From assembly GCA_044232905.1 (NCBI GenBank), contig JBIIKZ010000041.1, positions 1 through 21,246 on the forward strand: a DNA stretch of 21,246 nt, read 5' to 3'. The position numbers and the translations under genes were made by a program. The DNA is from CANHVK01 sp044232905. Lineage in GTDB: Bacteria > Bacteroidota > Bacteroidia > Flavobacteriales_D > Crocinitomicaceae. Positions 15,511-21,246 of the stretch are shown piece after piece; the first letter of the stretch is position 1; each line of letters begins with the position of its first letter. Below the pieces are notes generated by a model. The model did no database searches and had not been told where the DNA came from. It saw only the letters and a program-made list of their open reading frames with translations.

Positions 15511-16473
15511 ATGACCATGAAAAAACTAATTTACTTAATAAGCGTTACATTTTTAATATTGCAATCTTGTTCTTCGGGGGATGGTTCAACTGGTGCTGAT
15601 AATTCTAATTCAATAGAAATCACAACTGGAGTTGTTACTCAAATTAATGGTTGGGGAGCTGTTTCTAGTGGTGTTATAGGTTCTGATGGAGGTAATAGCA
15701 TAACGGCCAAAGGAATTGTTTGGAGTACAGAACCTAATCCAACTGTCAGTTTAGATACCAAAACTAACGAAGGCCCAGGAGCATCAAATTTTACAAGTAA
15801 TATTACAAAACTAAGTCCTGCTACAAATTACTATTATAGGGCTTATGCAACAAATAGTTTTGGCTCTTTTTATGGTAATACTTTTTATTTTTCTACTAGT
15901 GAAGTGAGTTTGCAACAAAGATTAGATCATGGCGAAACTCCATATCAAATTTATTTAAGTGACAATTCTTTATTAAGAAATTTGTATGGCCTCACTTATC
16001 AAGGAGGTCTCATCGTCTACCTTAATACCACTAATGGTAAAGGAATATTAGCAGCACCCAATGATCAGGGAATAGCTACTTGGGGTTGTGTAGGAATCTA
16101 TAATTCTAGTGCTTCTGATGCAAGCATCGGTTCTGGTTTGGCAAATACTAATGCTATCATAAATAACTGTGCTGGTAATATTGCTGCTAGAATTTGTTAT
16201 AATTTAATTTTGAATGGATATGATGATTGGTATCTTCCTAGTAAAAATGAGTTAAACTTATTATACACTAATTTATACTTAAATGGCTTAGGTAACTTTA
16301 ATACTAGTACTTTATTAAATTATGGTTATAAAGGGATTTATTGGAGTTCCACGGATGGCGAACAGACCGGAGATGCTGCTTGGGTTCAATGGTTTTTACA
16401 AAATTGGCAAGGTACTTATGATATTGGTATTAAAAATAATCAAATTCTAGTAAGAGCTGTTAGAAGTTTTTAA
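15511..16473 (+). CDS. Surface lipoprotein with one FN3-like repeat and a DUF1566/Lcl-like C-terminal domain
   Basis: The start is ATG 15511 or the in-frame ATG at 15517; the latter gives the more typical MKKLIYLISV signal peptide. A lipobox ends at LQSC, with Ser-Ser-Gly-Asp next. Residues about 35-130 form one FN3-like unit (AVSSGVIGSDGG, KGIVWSTEPNPT, YYYRAYATNSFG, YFST) like the two in the FISUMP lipoprotein. The C-terminal part (about 145-320) is DUF1566-like: GGLIVYLN, IAARICYNL, DDWYLPSKNELNLLY, YWSST and LVRAVRSF. This fold belongs to the broad C-type-lectin-like group. It follows the preceding gene by 7 bp, so they probably share a transcript. A ligand-binding or adhesive role is a family-based guess. 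Confidence 0.88.
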   Translation: MTMKKLIYLISVTFLILQSCSSGDGSTGADNSNSIEITTGVVTQINGWGAVSSGVIGSDGGNSITAKGIVWSTEPNPTVSLDTKTNEGPGASNFTSNITKLSPATNYYYRAYATNSFGSFYGNTFYFSTSEVSLQQRLDHGETPYQIYLSDNSLLRNLYGLTYQGGLIVYLNTTNGKGILAAPNDQGIATWGCVGIYNSSASDASIGSGLANTNAIINNCAGNIAARICYNLILNGYDDWYLPSKNELNLLYTNLYLNGLGNFNTSTLLNYGYKGIYWSSTDGEQTGDAAWVQWFLQNWQGTYDIGIKNNQILVRAVRSF

Positions 16474-16528
16474 AATTTACGCTATTTTTATTTGATTGAT
16501 TTACCATTGTCCTAATTGTAAAATTTTG

Positions 16529-16559
16529 GTAACATTGTTTGATTTTTAATTATTGAATT
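16529..16559 (+). promoter_or_regulatory. Repeated leader before the FISUMP lipoprotein gene
   Basis: The bases just before ATG 16560 (ATTGTTTGATTTTTAA, TTATTGAATT) match 11910-11941 almost exactly apart from one base change and one indel, and the similarity runs into the coding starts. This marks the two lipoprotein starts as duplicates and may be a shared translation or expression signal. Confidence 0.55.
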
Positions 16560-17918
16560 ATGAAAAAGTTAAATGCAATTATTTTAGGAATTGTTTTGGT
16601 GGCAGGATGCACAAAAGATAATAAGCCTGAGGTTGCTACAATCCCCTCTCTAGCTACAACTGCCGCAATTGCTATAACAACTACATCAGCAACGAGTGGA
16701 GGGGTAATAACAGATGATGGTGGAGCTTCAATAATAGCAAAAGGAGTTTGTTGGAGCACTAGTGATAATCCTACAATTGCTTTGGCTACAAAAACAACTG
16801 ATGGTGGTGAATCAGGTTTATATGCTAGTAATATATCAGGACTTACAGTTAACACTACCTACTTCGTAAGAGCATATGCCACTAATAGTGCGGGGACTGC
16901 TTATGGGAATGTAATTTCATTTACTACCAGAGCAATAGTTTTACCAACATTGTCAACTACTGTCATATCAAGTATTACAACGAATTATGCAGTTTCAGGA
17001 GGAAACATAACAGCTGATGGAGGAGGGATTATTACAGCAAGAGGAGTTGTATGGAATACTATTGCAAATCCCACAATTGCATTAAGCACTAAAAGAACTG
17101 ATGGAACAGGTATAGGAACATTTGTAAGCGGTTTTGGAAATCTTTCCATTAACACAAAGTATTACGTAAGAGCTTATGCAACAAATAGCATTGGCACTGC
17201 TTACGGGGATGAACTTTCTTTCATAACATTAAATTTCTCGAGTACAGAATTAAACGTTCAGGGTTTTAATGTTACTGATATTGATGGAAATGTTTATCAA
17301 ACAGTTAAAAATTGTGATCAAACTTGGACTAAAACGAATTTAAATGTGTCAAAATATCGCAATGGAGACATAATACCAGAAATAAAAGATCCTTCACAAT
17401 GGGCTAATTTGACTACAGGGGCGTGGTGTTATTACAATAACGACTCAGCAACAGGCGCTATTTATGGTAAATTATACAATTGGTATGCTGTAAATGACCC
17501 AAGAGGATTAGCTCCTATAGGCTATCATATACCTTCTGATACTGAATGGAGAACTTTAACCAATTGTTTAGGAGGGGAAATAGTTGCTGGTGGTAAAATG
17601 AAGGAAACCACAAGTTCCCAAACGGATGCGTATAGTTGGTATTATGATTCAGGTGCTACTAATTCAAGTGGGTTTTCTGCAAAACCAGCAAGTTGGAGAT
17701 ATACAGAAAATAATAAGACTCTATTTGGAGGTGGTTCGACTCTATATGGAAATGATTCAATAAAGATGAGTGCTATTTGGTGGAGCTCGACAGGATATGA
17801 ATCAGGAATAGGAATAGCTTCATTAAGATGCATTAAGGCTTCTTCTAATTCATTATTTATGCAAGTATCTAGTCATATTATATCAAATGGATTATCCATT
17901 CGTTGTGTCAAAGATTAA
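16560..17918 (+). CDS. Surface lipoprotein with two FN3-like repeats and a FISUMP-type C-terminal domain
   Basis: The lipoprotein signal has its lipobox ending at Cys17 (VLVAGCTKD). Two FN3-like repeats follow at about 28-122 and 125-220, sharing SGG.IT.DGG, GV.W.T..NPTIALSTK and YYVRAYATNS.GTAYG. The C-terminal domain (about 235-452) matches the Fibrobacter major paralogous (FISUMP) type: DIDGNVYQTVK, WTKTNLNVSKYRNGD, YGKLYNWYAVNDPRGLAP, GYHIPSDTEWRTL, GG.MKET, FSAKPASWRY and WWSST, ending LSIRCVKD. It should sit on the outer membrane as an adhesive or binding lipoprotein. It is the last gene of the cargo block and has its own leader. Domain assignment is strong; function is inferred. Confidence 0.9.
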   Translation: MKKLNAIILGIVLVAGCTKDNKPEVATIPSLATTAAIAITTTSATSGGVITDDGGASIIAKGVCWSTSDNPTIALATKTTDGGESGLYASNISGLTVNTTYFVRAYATNSAGTAYGNVISFTTRAIVLPTLSTTVISSITTNYAVSGGNITADGGGIITARGVVWNTIANPTIALSTKRTDGTGIGTFVSGFGNLSINTKYYVRAYATNSIGTAYGDELSFITLNFSSTELNVQGFNVTDIDGNVYQTVKNCDQTWTKTNLNVSKYRNGDIIPEIKDPSQWANLTTGAWCYYNNDSATGAIYGKLYNWYAVNDPRGLAPIGYHIPSDTEWRTLTNCLGGEIVAGGKMKETTSSQTDAYSWYYDSGATNSSGFSAKPASWRYTENNKTLFGGGSTLYGNDSIKMSAIWWSSTGYESGIGIASLRCIKASSNSLFMQVSSHIISNGLSIRCVKD

Positions 17919-17970
17919 TTTACTTTAAAATTAAACTACAACAAAAATGATAAAAGGCAATCAAGCGGTC

Positions 17971-18042
17971 TCATTCCTTTCGATTGCTTTGTTTCGCTGG
18001 GCTGTTCCAGTCAGTCATGCTTCCTTCCATTTCACAGGCCAT
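17971..18042 (-). other. Short minus-strand frame, 23 residues
   Basis: ATG at 18042 to TGA at 17971. The product starts MACEMEGSMTDWNSPAK and looks protein-like, but it is too short to be confident. It belongs to a cluster of similar short frames on this strand that may be remnants or tiny genes. Confidence 0.25.
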
Positions 18043-18163
18043 TTGAACCCAAAATAAGAGCAGCTAAGAAAAATAGCAGCTCTTTTTTGTTTTCTGCATT
18101 CCCAGTCTTCACACGCACTCTCAATACATTCGTCAGGGCTAACAATCCAACATACAGCTTCAT
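18032..18163 (-). other. Short minus-strand frame, 43 residues
   Basis: ATG at 18163 to TGA at 18032. The product begins MKLYVGLLALTNVL, has a basic middle, and ends in a hydrophobic segment (LLFFLAALILG), so it could be a small membrane peptide. The end overlaps the next short frame. The plus-strand terminator hairpin at 18056-18084 lies inside it, which argues against it or implies dual use. Confidence 0.25.
18056..18090 (+). terminator. Hairpin terminator downstream of the FISUMP lipoprotein gene
   Basis: AAGAGCAGCTA (18056-18066) pairs with TAGCAGCTCTT (18074-18084) apart from one A-A mismatch, around a 7-nt A-rich loop, followed by TTTTTTGTTTT. It would end rightward transcripts leaving the cargo operon, 138 bp after the last stop. 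Confidence 0.7.
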
Positions 18164-18279
18164 TCCGTTGCTCTACATTCAGCAGTATTATTGTCTTTCG
18201 CCCTTTATGTTTTCAGCGGTTGCTCTTATGACCAGCAGTTGGGTTTGCTCCACTACGTTTTGCACTAAATTAAGGAACG

Positions 18280-18415
18280 CTACGCTGCTATTATTATTTT
18301 CCCAACGAAACGCTCTAAGTATTTCACATCACTCCGTAAACTACGTTCTGTTCTCATCCTTAGGCTGCTGGTCATTTGCCGCAACACCGCCACATCGCTC
18401 CTCGAAAAATTCCAT
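18280..18415 (-). other. Two overlapping short minus-strand frames (24 and 31 residues)
   Basis: One frame runs from ATG 18415 to TAG 18341 and begins MEFFEERCGGVAANDQQPK. The other runs from ATG 18375 to TAG 18280 and begins MTSSLRMRTERSLRSDVKYL. Both have charged, soluble-looking composition. They could be tiny genes, frameshifted remains of one gene, or chance. No family is recognised. Confidence 0.25.
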
Positions 18416-18454
18416 AAAAATTCCATTTTTCTGTGGTGCTTGGGGGTGCTTGTC

Positions 18455-18607
18455 TTACCAACAACATTTTGCTAAAACAGAAAAAAATCCAGCAAATTTA
18501 GAGAAACCATCGCTCTCTCGGTCAGTCAATTCTTCCTTCCACTCACGTTTGATGTGTTTCTCAATTTTAAGTGCTTTCTTTTTTTCTTTTTTTTGTTTTG
18601 GAAAAAT
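18455..18607 (-). pseudogene. Possible remnant of a charged C-terminal protein segment
   Basis: The minus strand is open from after a stop at 18608-18610 to TAA at 18455-18457, giving 50 residues without a Met. It contains KKALKIEKHIKREWKEE, then LTDRESDGFSKFAGFF. The Lys/Glu-rich helix is protein-like and would fit the C-terminus of a mobilisation or other DNA-binding protein cut off by a deletion, but I cannot name a family. Part of it derives from an A-rich tract and could be chance. Confidence 0.3.
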
Positions 18608-18865
18608 TTAAGGGGTTGATTTTATAACAAAGAGCCTACTAATTTTTTATAAATAATAAATGAGAAAAGAGAATTGGAGGTCAATTTAAAGACTTTTAAA
18701 GACATATTTGCTGGAAAGCAATTACGAACTTAAATCCACTTTTTTAAGACTTAAAAATGCTTTATTTACTTTATAAAGTTTTATAAAATAATGATTCATA
18801 GAATAGTAGAAATAATAAGGGCTTTGAGAAATTGTAATTAAAAATATCACGAAATAATTATCAAT

Positions 18866-18886
18866 CGTACAATAATCGTACAAATT
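18866..18886. promoter_or_regulatory. Paired CGTACAA repeats at the right end (arm-type sites)
   Basis: CGTACAAT at 18866 and CGTACAAAT at 18877 repeat with the same 11-bp pitch as the pair upstream of the integrase at 1907-1928. They lie 56 bp inside the right 13-bp repeat. This symmetry supports integrase or excisionase binding at both ends. Confidence 0.65.
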
Positions 18887-18894
18887 ATAAAACA

Positions 18895-18938
18895 AAAAAT
18901 CCGTAATTCCTTGTTTATCAAGTATATTACGGATTTTT
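18895..18938 (-). terminator. Element-borne terminator now serving tRNA-Phe
   Basis: AAAAATCCGTAAT (18895-18907) pairs perfectly over 13 bp with ATTACGGATTTTT (18926-18938); the 18-nt loop can pair further (CTTG with CAAG). On the minus strand it starts 4 bp after the tRNA 3' end and is followed by a T-rich tail, so it can terminate tRNA-Phe in place of the displaced one at 1729-1755. Confidence 0.8.
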
Positions 18939-18941
18939 AAA

Positions 18942-18954
18942 GTGGTACCTCCAG
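18942..18954. repeat. attR: 13-bp repeat inside the tRNA-Phe 3' end
   Basis: GTGGTACCTCCAG is identical to 1756-1768. It covers, on the minus strand, the last part of the T-stem, the acceptor 3' strand, the discriminator base and one base beyond. Integration here leaves the tRNA sequence intact. Confidence 0.78.
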
Positions 18955-19015
18955 GGATCGAACCAGGGACACATGGATTTTCAGTCCATTGCTCTACCAT
19001 CTGAGCTAAGGTACC
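18943..19015 (-). tRNA. tRNA-Phe (GAA anticodon)
   Basis: The minus strand folds into a cloverleaf of 73 nt. The acceptor stem is GGTACCT with AGGTACC, the D-arm is GCTC...GAGC, the anticodon stem ATGGA/TCCAT holds loop CTGAAAA (anticodon GAA), and the T-loop is TTCGATC. CCA is not encoded. The T-stem strands both read CCTGG, giving a central T-T mismatch. The 3' end is the integration site of the element. A well-formed promoter lies upstream at 19077-19107. Confidence 0.95.
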
Positions 19016-19076
19016 ATTGTTATTAGTTCACTAGACTTCTATTTTTATAGGAGTTCACTGAACTTGTTTGCGGGTG

Positions 19077-19107
19077 CAAATATAGGATGATTTTTAGTTT
19101 ATCCAAA
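19077..19107 (-). promoter_or_regulatory. Promoter of tRNA-Phe
   Basis: On the minus strand TTTG (19107-19104) is followed after 19 bp by TATATTTG (19084-19077). Both boxes and their spacing match the Bacteroidota housekeeping consensus. The expected leader before the tRNA is about 55 nt. Confidence 0.8.
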
Positions 19108-19132
19108 ACAAATTTTAAAAAAAATCAATTCG

Positions 19133-19140
19133 TACCTTCG
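19133..19140 (+). promoter_or_regulatory. Probable -7 box for coaX
   Basis: TACCTTCG matches TAnnTTTG except at one base and lies 18 bp before the coaX ATG, so the leader would be very short. A clear -33 box is not seen. Confidence 0.45.
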
Positions 19141-19158
19141 CACCGTTAAATACCAATT

Positions 19159-19893
19159 ATGATTCTAACCATTGACGTTGGCAATACCAGAATTAAAGGC
19201 GCTGTATTTGAGGGCGGTACTCTCCTGAATACCTTTGTCTGTATGAAAACGGAACTCCAAAAAAGGATTCAGGATAGCTTAAAAACCCACAAGGAGGTAA
19301 CTGATTTAGTGGTCTCCTCTGTTTCGGACATAGAAAAACACTTTTTTTGTAATTTTGATGAATCTTTAAAAGTTCATTTTGTATCGCACAAAGATTCCTT
19401 TCCGTTTATTGACAAGTATGAAACACCCCAAACTTTAGGAATTGATCGATTGGTGCTTGCTGCTGGTGCAACCTTATTATACCCCAATCAAAACCGATTG
19501 GTTATTGATGCGGGAACCTGCGTTACCTATGATTTTATTGACGAAAACAATAATTATCTTGGCGGAGCCATCAGTCCTGGGTTGCGTTTACGTTACGAGT
19601 CATTACATAATTATACCGAAAAACTGCCGTTGATGCCCTTAGAAAGTCCTAAACATTTCATAGGAAACTCCACATCCGAGTCGATTCATTCGGGAGTGGT
19701 CAATGGATTGGTGCATGAAATAGACGGTTTCATTACTCAATACAAAGAAAAATATTCAAACTTTATCATAATTTTAACGGGTGGGGACACTGATTTTTTG
19801 GCTAACCGATTAAAAAATACCATATTTGCCAATTCAAATTTCCTACTGGAAAGTTTGAACCAAACATTTCAATATAAAACCAAAAATGATTAA
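19159..19893 (+). CDS. coaX: Type III pantothenate kinase
   Basis: This cytoplasmic enzyme phosphorylates pantothenate in the first step of coenzyme A synthesis. The 244-residue product shows the ASKHA-fold motifs of the CoaX family. The N-terminal phosphate loop is ILTIDVGNTRIKGAVF, with the catalytic Asp6. GIDRLVLAAGA lies near residue 95, and the second phosphate motif VIDAGTCVTYDF follows near 115. Next comes the segment GGAISPGLRLRYESLH, and near 215 the C-terminal adenosine motif ILTGGD. Length is normal. It overlaps the following outer-membrane protein gene by 8 bp, indicating translational coupling. It belongs to the chromosome and not to the element. Confidence 0.96.
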   Translation: MILTIDVGNTRIKGAVFEGGTLLNTFVCMKTELQKRIQDSLKTHKEVTDLVVSSVSDIEKHFFCNFDESLKVHFVSHKDSFPFIDKYETPQTLGIDRLVLAAGATLLYPNQNRLVIDAGTCVTYDFIDENNNYLGGAISPGLRLRYESLHNYTEKLPLMPLESPKHFIGNSTSESIHSGVVNGLVHEIDGFITQYKEKYSNFIIILTGGDTDFLANRLKNTIFANSNFLLESLNQTFQYKTKND

Positions 19894-21112
19894 AAAAAGT
19901 ATAATAATTGCCTGTTTGTTTTTGTCATTAATGTCTTTAGCCCAAGAAGGAACGTCATCACCCTATTCATTTTATGGCATTGGCGACATCCGATTCAAAG
20001 GAGCCGCAGAAAATCGTTCGATGGCGGGATTAGCAATTGCACCCGATAGTATTCATATTAATTTGCAAAATCCAGCGGGGTATTCCGATTTAAAACTCAC
20101 GAGTTTCTCAATTGGGGGAACTTACAATACGACAAGTCAAAAAACCGATACTCAATCTGGAAGTGCCCGAAGAACCACATTGGATTATTTGGCGGTTGGT
20201 TTGCCGTTGGGAAAATTTGGAATGGGTTTTGGCTTGATTCCTTATTCTTCGGTTGGGTATAAAATAAAAACGGTTAATTTGGATGGCATTAGTACCATTC
20301 TTGATGGGTCTGGTGGGATGAATAAGGTTTTCTTGGGGCTTGGATACAAATTAGGGGCGAACCTAAGTGTTGGTGCAGATGCACAGTATAATTTTGGCAC
20401 AATTAAAACGACAAGTTTTATTATAGATTCTAACATTGCGAATGGCACAAGTGAGGTAAACACGTCAGTACTTTCCGGGATAAATTTTAATCTTGGGGTG
20501 ATGTATCAAGAAAAGATTACTAAGAAAATGATTTGGTACAGTAGTGTAATCTATACTGTTGAAAGCACTTTGGCTTCTAAAAGTACGAAAGAAATCGCTA
20601 TCTCTGGTGAAAATCTTTCTAAACTAGAGGACGCTAGATCGCTTAAATTGCCTAGCAAATTGTCTTTTGGTATAGGATTGGGAGAGAATAGAAAATGGCT
20701 TATAGGCACTGAAGTAAGTTTGCAATCCACGGGTAATTTAGTCAATTTTTATAATGAAGTAAACAACTCTGCCTATAATGTAGTCTACGGTACAGGTTCA
20801 AAATATACTATTGGGGGGTATTTCATACCCAACTATAAGTCCTATACCAGCTATGCTAAAAGGATAACGTACAGAGGAGGTCTTAAATACGAAAAAACGG
20901 GATTGATAATCGATTCAGAATCGATAAACGACATGGGGTTCACTCTTGGGATGGGGATGCCGTTATCAGGCACTTTTTCTAATATAAATTTTGGATTTGA
21001 ATTAGGAAAAAAAGGGACTACTACAGCTAACTTAGTGCAAGAAAACTATGCCAATATTAACATTGGTTTTTCACTTAATGAAAAATGGTTTGAGAAAAGA
21101 AAATTTAATTAA
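19886..21112 (+). CDS. Outer-membrane beta-barrel protein of unknown function
   Basis: The ATG lies within the last 8 bp of coaX. A signal peptide ends near residue 20 (SLMSLAQ). The mature part is a series of amphipathic strands with aromatic girdle residues (SFSIGGTYN, YLAVGLPLGKFGMGFGLIPYSS, INFGFELGKKG). Near residue 55 there is an INLQNPAGYS segment like that in FadL/OmpP1-like barrels. At 408 residues it could form a 14-16-strand barrel. Between coaX and an lptC-like gene it is probably a conserved flavobacterial gene; a transport role is possible but I cannot name a substrate. Confidence 0.85.
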   Translation: MIKKSIIIACLFLSLMSLAQEGTSSPYSFYGIGDIRFKGAAENRSMAGLAIAPDSIHINLQNPAGYSDLKLTSFSIGGTYNTTSQKTDTQSGSARRTTLDYLAVGLPLGKFGMGFGLIPYSSVGYKIKTVNLDGISTILDGSGGMNKVFLGLGYKLGANLSVGADAQYNFGTIKTTSFIIDSNIANGTSEVNTSVLSGINFNLGVMYQEKITKKMIWYSSVIYTVESTLASKSTKEIAISGENLSKLEDARSLKLPSKLSFGIGLGENRKWLIGTEVSLQSTGNLVNFYNEVNNSAYNVVYGTGSKYTIGGYFIPNYKSYTSYAKRITYRGGLKYEKTGLIIDSESINDMGFTLGMGMPLSGTFSNINFGFELGKKGTTTANLVQENYANINIGFSLNEKWFEKRKFN

Positions 21113-21152
21113 AACCCCAAAATAGCATTTTCATCAACTATAACTTTGTCAA

Positions 21153-21246
21153 ATGAAGCGTATGACTTTACTAAAAAATTATAAAATGCTCCCAGTTGTC
21201 ACGGTTTTTGCCGTGACACTGTTTTTTGGATGCGAAAGTAATTTTA
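21153..21246 (+). CDS. LptC-like lipoprotein, N-terminus only (runs off the right edge)
   Basis: The ATG at 21153, or an in-frame one at 21162, opens a frame with a hydrophobic signal (MLPVVTVFAVTLFFGC), a lipobox cysteine, then ESNF. Only 31 residues are visible. In many flavobacteria the coaX and outer-membrane protein genes are followed by lptC, the periplasmic component of lipopolysaccharide export. That gene order, plus the short lipoprotein-like N-terminus, is the basis of the call. The lipoprotein signal is seen; the LptC identity is inferred. Confidence 0.6.
   Translation, partial: MKRMTLLKNYKMLPVVTVFAVTLFFGCESNF

Larger units (their letters stand above)
17919..18942. other. 1-kb right-end region of the element without normal genes
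   Basis: The first two thirds (17950-18610) are richer in GC than the surroundings and contain hairpins plus a set of short minus-strand reading frames listed separately. From 18612 to 18890 it is very AT-rich, with TTTAAAGAC repeated at 18685 and 18695, consistent with an attachment-site arm. A plus-strand open frame at 18087-18611 has an implausible composition and is not counted as a gene. Confidence 0.6.
1756..18954. mobile_element. Integrative element inserted in the 3' end of tRNA-Phe, ends included
   Basis: The 13-bp sequence GTGGTACCTCCAG occurs at 1756-1768 and again at 18942-18954, where it is the 3' end of an intact tRNA-Phe. Between the copies lie a tyrosine integrase just inside the left end, an excisionase-like protein, a RepA-like ATPase, other DNA-processing genes and secreted-protein cargo, all on the plus strand. 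Outside lie ordinary housekeeping genes in the opposite or unrelated arrangement. Paired CGTACAA repeats lie inside both ends, as expected for integrase arm sites. Length is about 17.2 kb. No relaxase, coupling protein or conjugation gene is recognised, so this is called an integrative element and not a conjugative one. The exact crossover point within the repeat is inferred. Confidence 0.82.

Noticed and set aside
15511..17918. Possible diversity-generating retroelement targets, because DUF1566 and FISUMP domains are lectin-like
   Set aside because: There is no reverse transcriptase in the window and I see no second template copy of either gene's 3' end, so the system cannot be supported.
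18087..18611. A 174-codon open frame on the plus strand
   Set aside because: Its product is rich in Ser, Phe and Cys with no domain pattern, it begins at the T-tail of a terminator, and the opposite strand looks more protein-like. It is probably a by-product of base composition.
18722..19000. A 92-codon open frame on the minus strand
   Set aside because: Its start lies within the tRNA-Phe gene and it runs through the terminator and attachment region. It is a chance frame.

Overview
The window looks like chromosome of a Flavobacterium-like member of the Bacteroidota. The supporting signs are low GC content, TAnnTTTG-type promoter boxes, type IX secretion (T9SS) sorting domains with a PorP/SprF-family partner, and flanking genes (acs, an acetate transporter, coaX, an lptC-like start) that fit this group. 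All identifications come from reading the sequence; no database search was run.

Layout. (1) Positions 1-1755 are core chromosome on the minus strand: an acetate transporter gene followed by the 5' part of acetyl-CoA synthetase, then a hairpin terminator. (2) Positions 1756-18954 are interpreted as a 17.2 kb integrated element bounded by a 13-bp direct repeat, GTGGTACCTCCAG. The right copy is the 3' end of an intact tRNA-Phe gene and the left copy is a displaced tRNA tail. All convincing genes inside point rightward. (3) Positions 18955-21246 are core chromosome again: the rest of tRNA-Phe, coaX, an outer-membrane protein gene and the start of an lptC-like lipoprotein gene.

The left half of the element (1.9-8.2 kb) is a DNA-handling module. 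It holds a tyrosine integrase with paired arm-type repeats, an unknown protein translationally coupled to it, an excisionase-like HTH protein behind a palindromic operator, a small acidic protein, and a RepA/RecA-like ATPase with a C-terminal winged helix. A cluster of nine GTATCA/TGATAC repeats follows the ATPase. Next come a stand-alone polymerase-X palm/thumb protein with a strong terminator, and a nuclease made of six Cys/His zinc-finger-like repeats joined to a PD-(D/E)XK domain.

The right half (8.2-17.9 kb) is cell-surface cargo. It holds a T9SS type B protein with its PorP/SprF partner, a chimeric broken gene, a 1003-residue NHL/cohesin/dockerin protein with a type A sorting tail, and two lipoproteins with FN3-like repeats ending in DUF1566-like and FISUMP-like domains. 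The stretch from 17.95 to 18.6 kb has no normal gene but carries several short, protein-like minus-strand frames that may be remnants of a transfer region. No relaxase or coupling protein is visible.

The main interpretation is an undescribed tRNA-Phe-targeted integrative element that pairs an iteron-like replication module with T9SS surface cargo. It appears to have replaced the tRNA's terminator with its own and to have undergone gene-array recombination.
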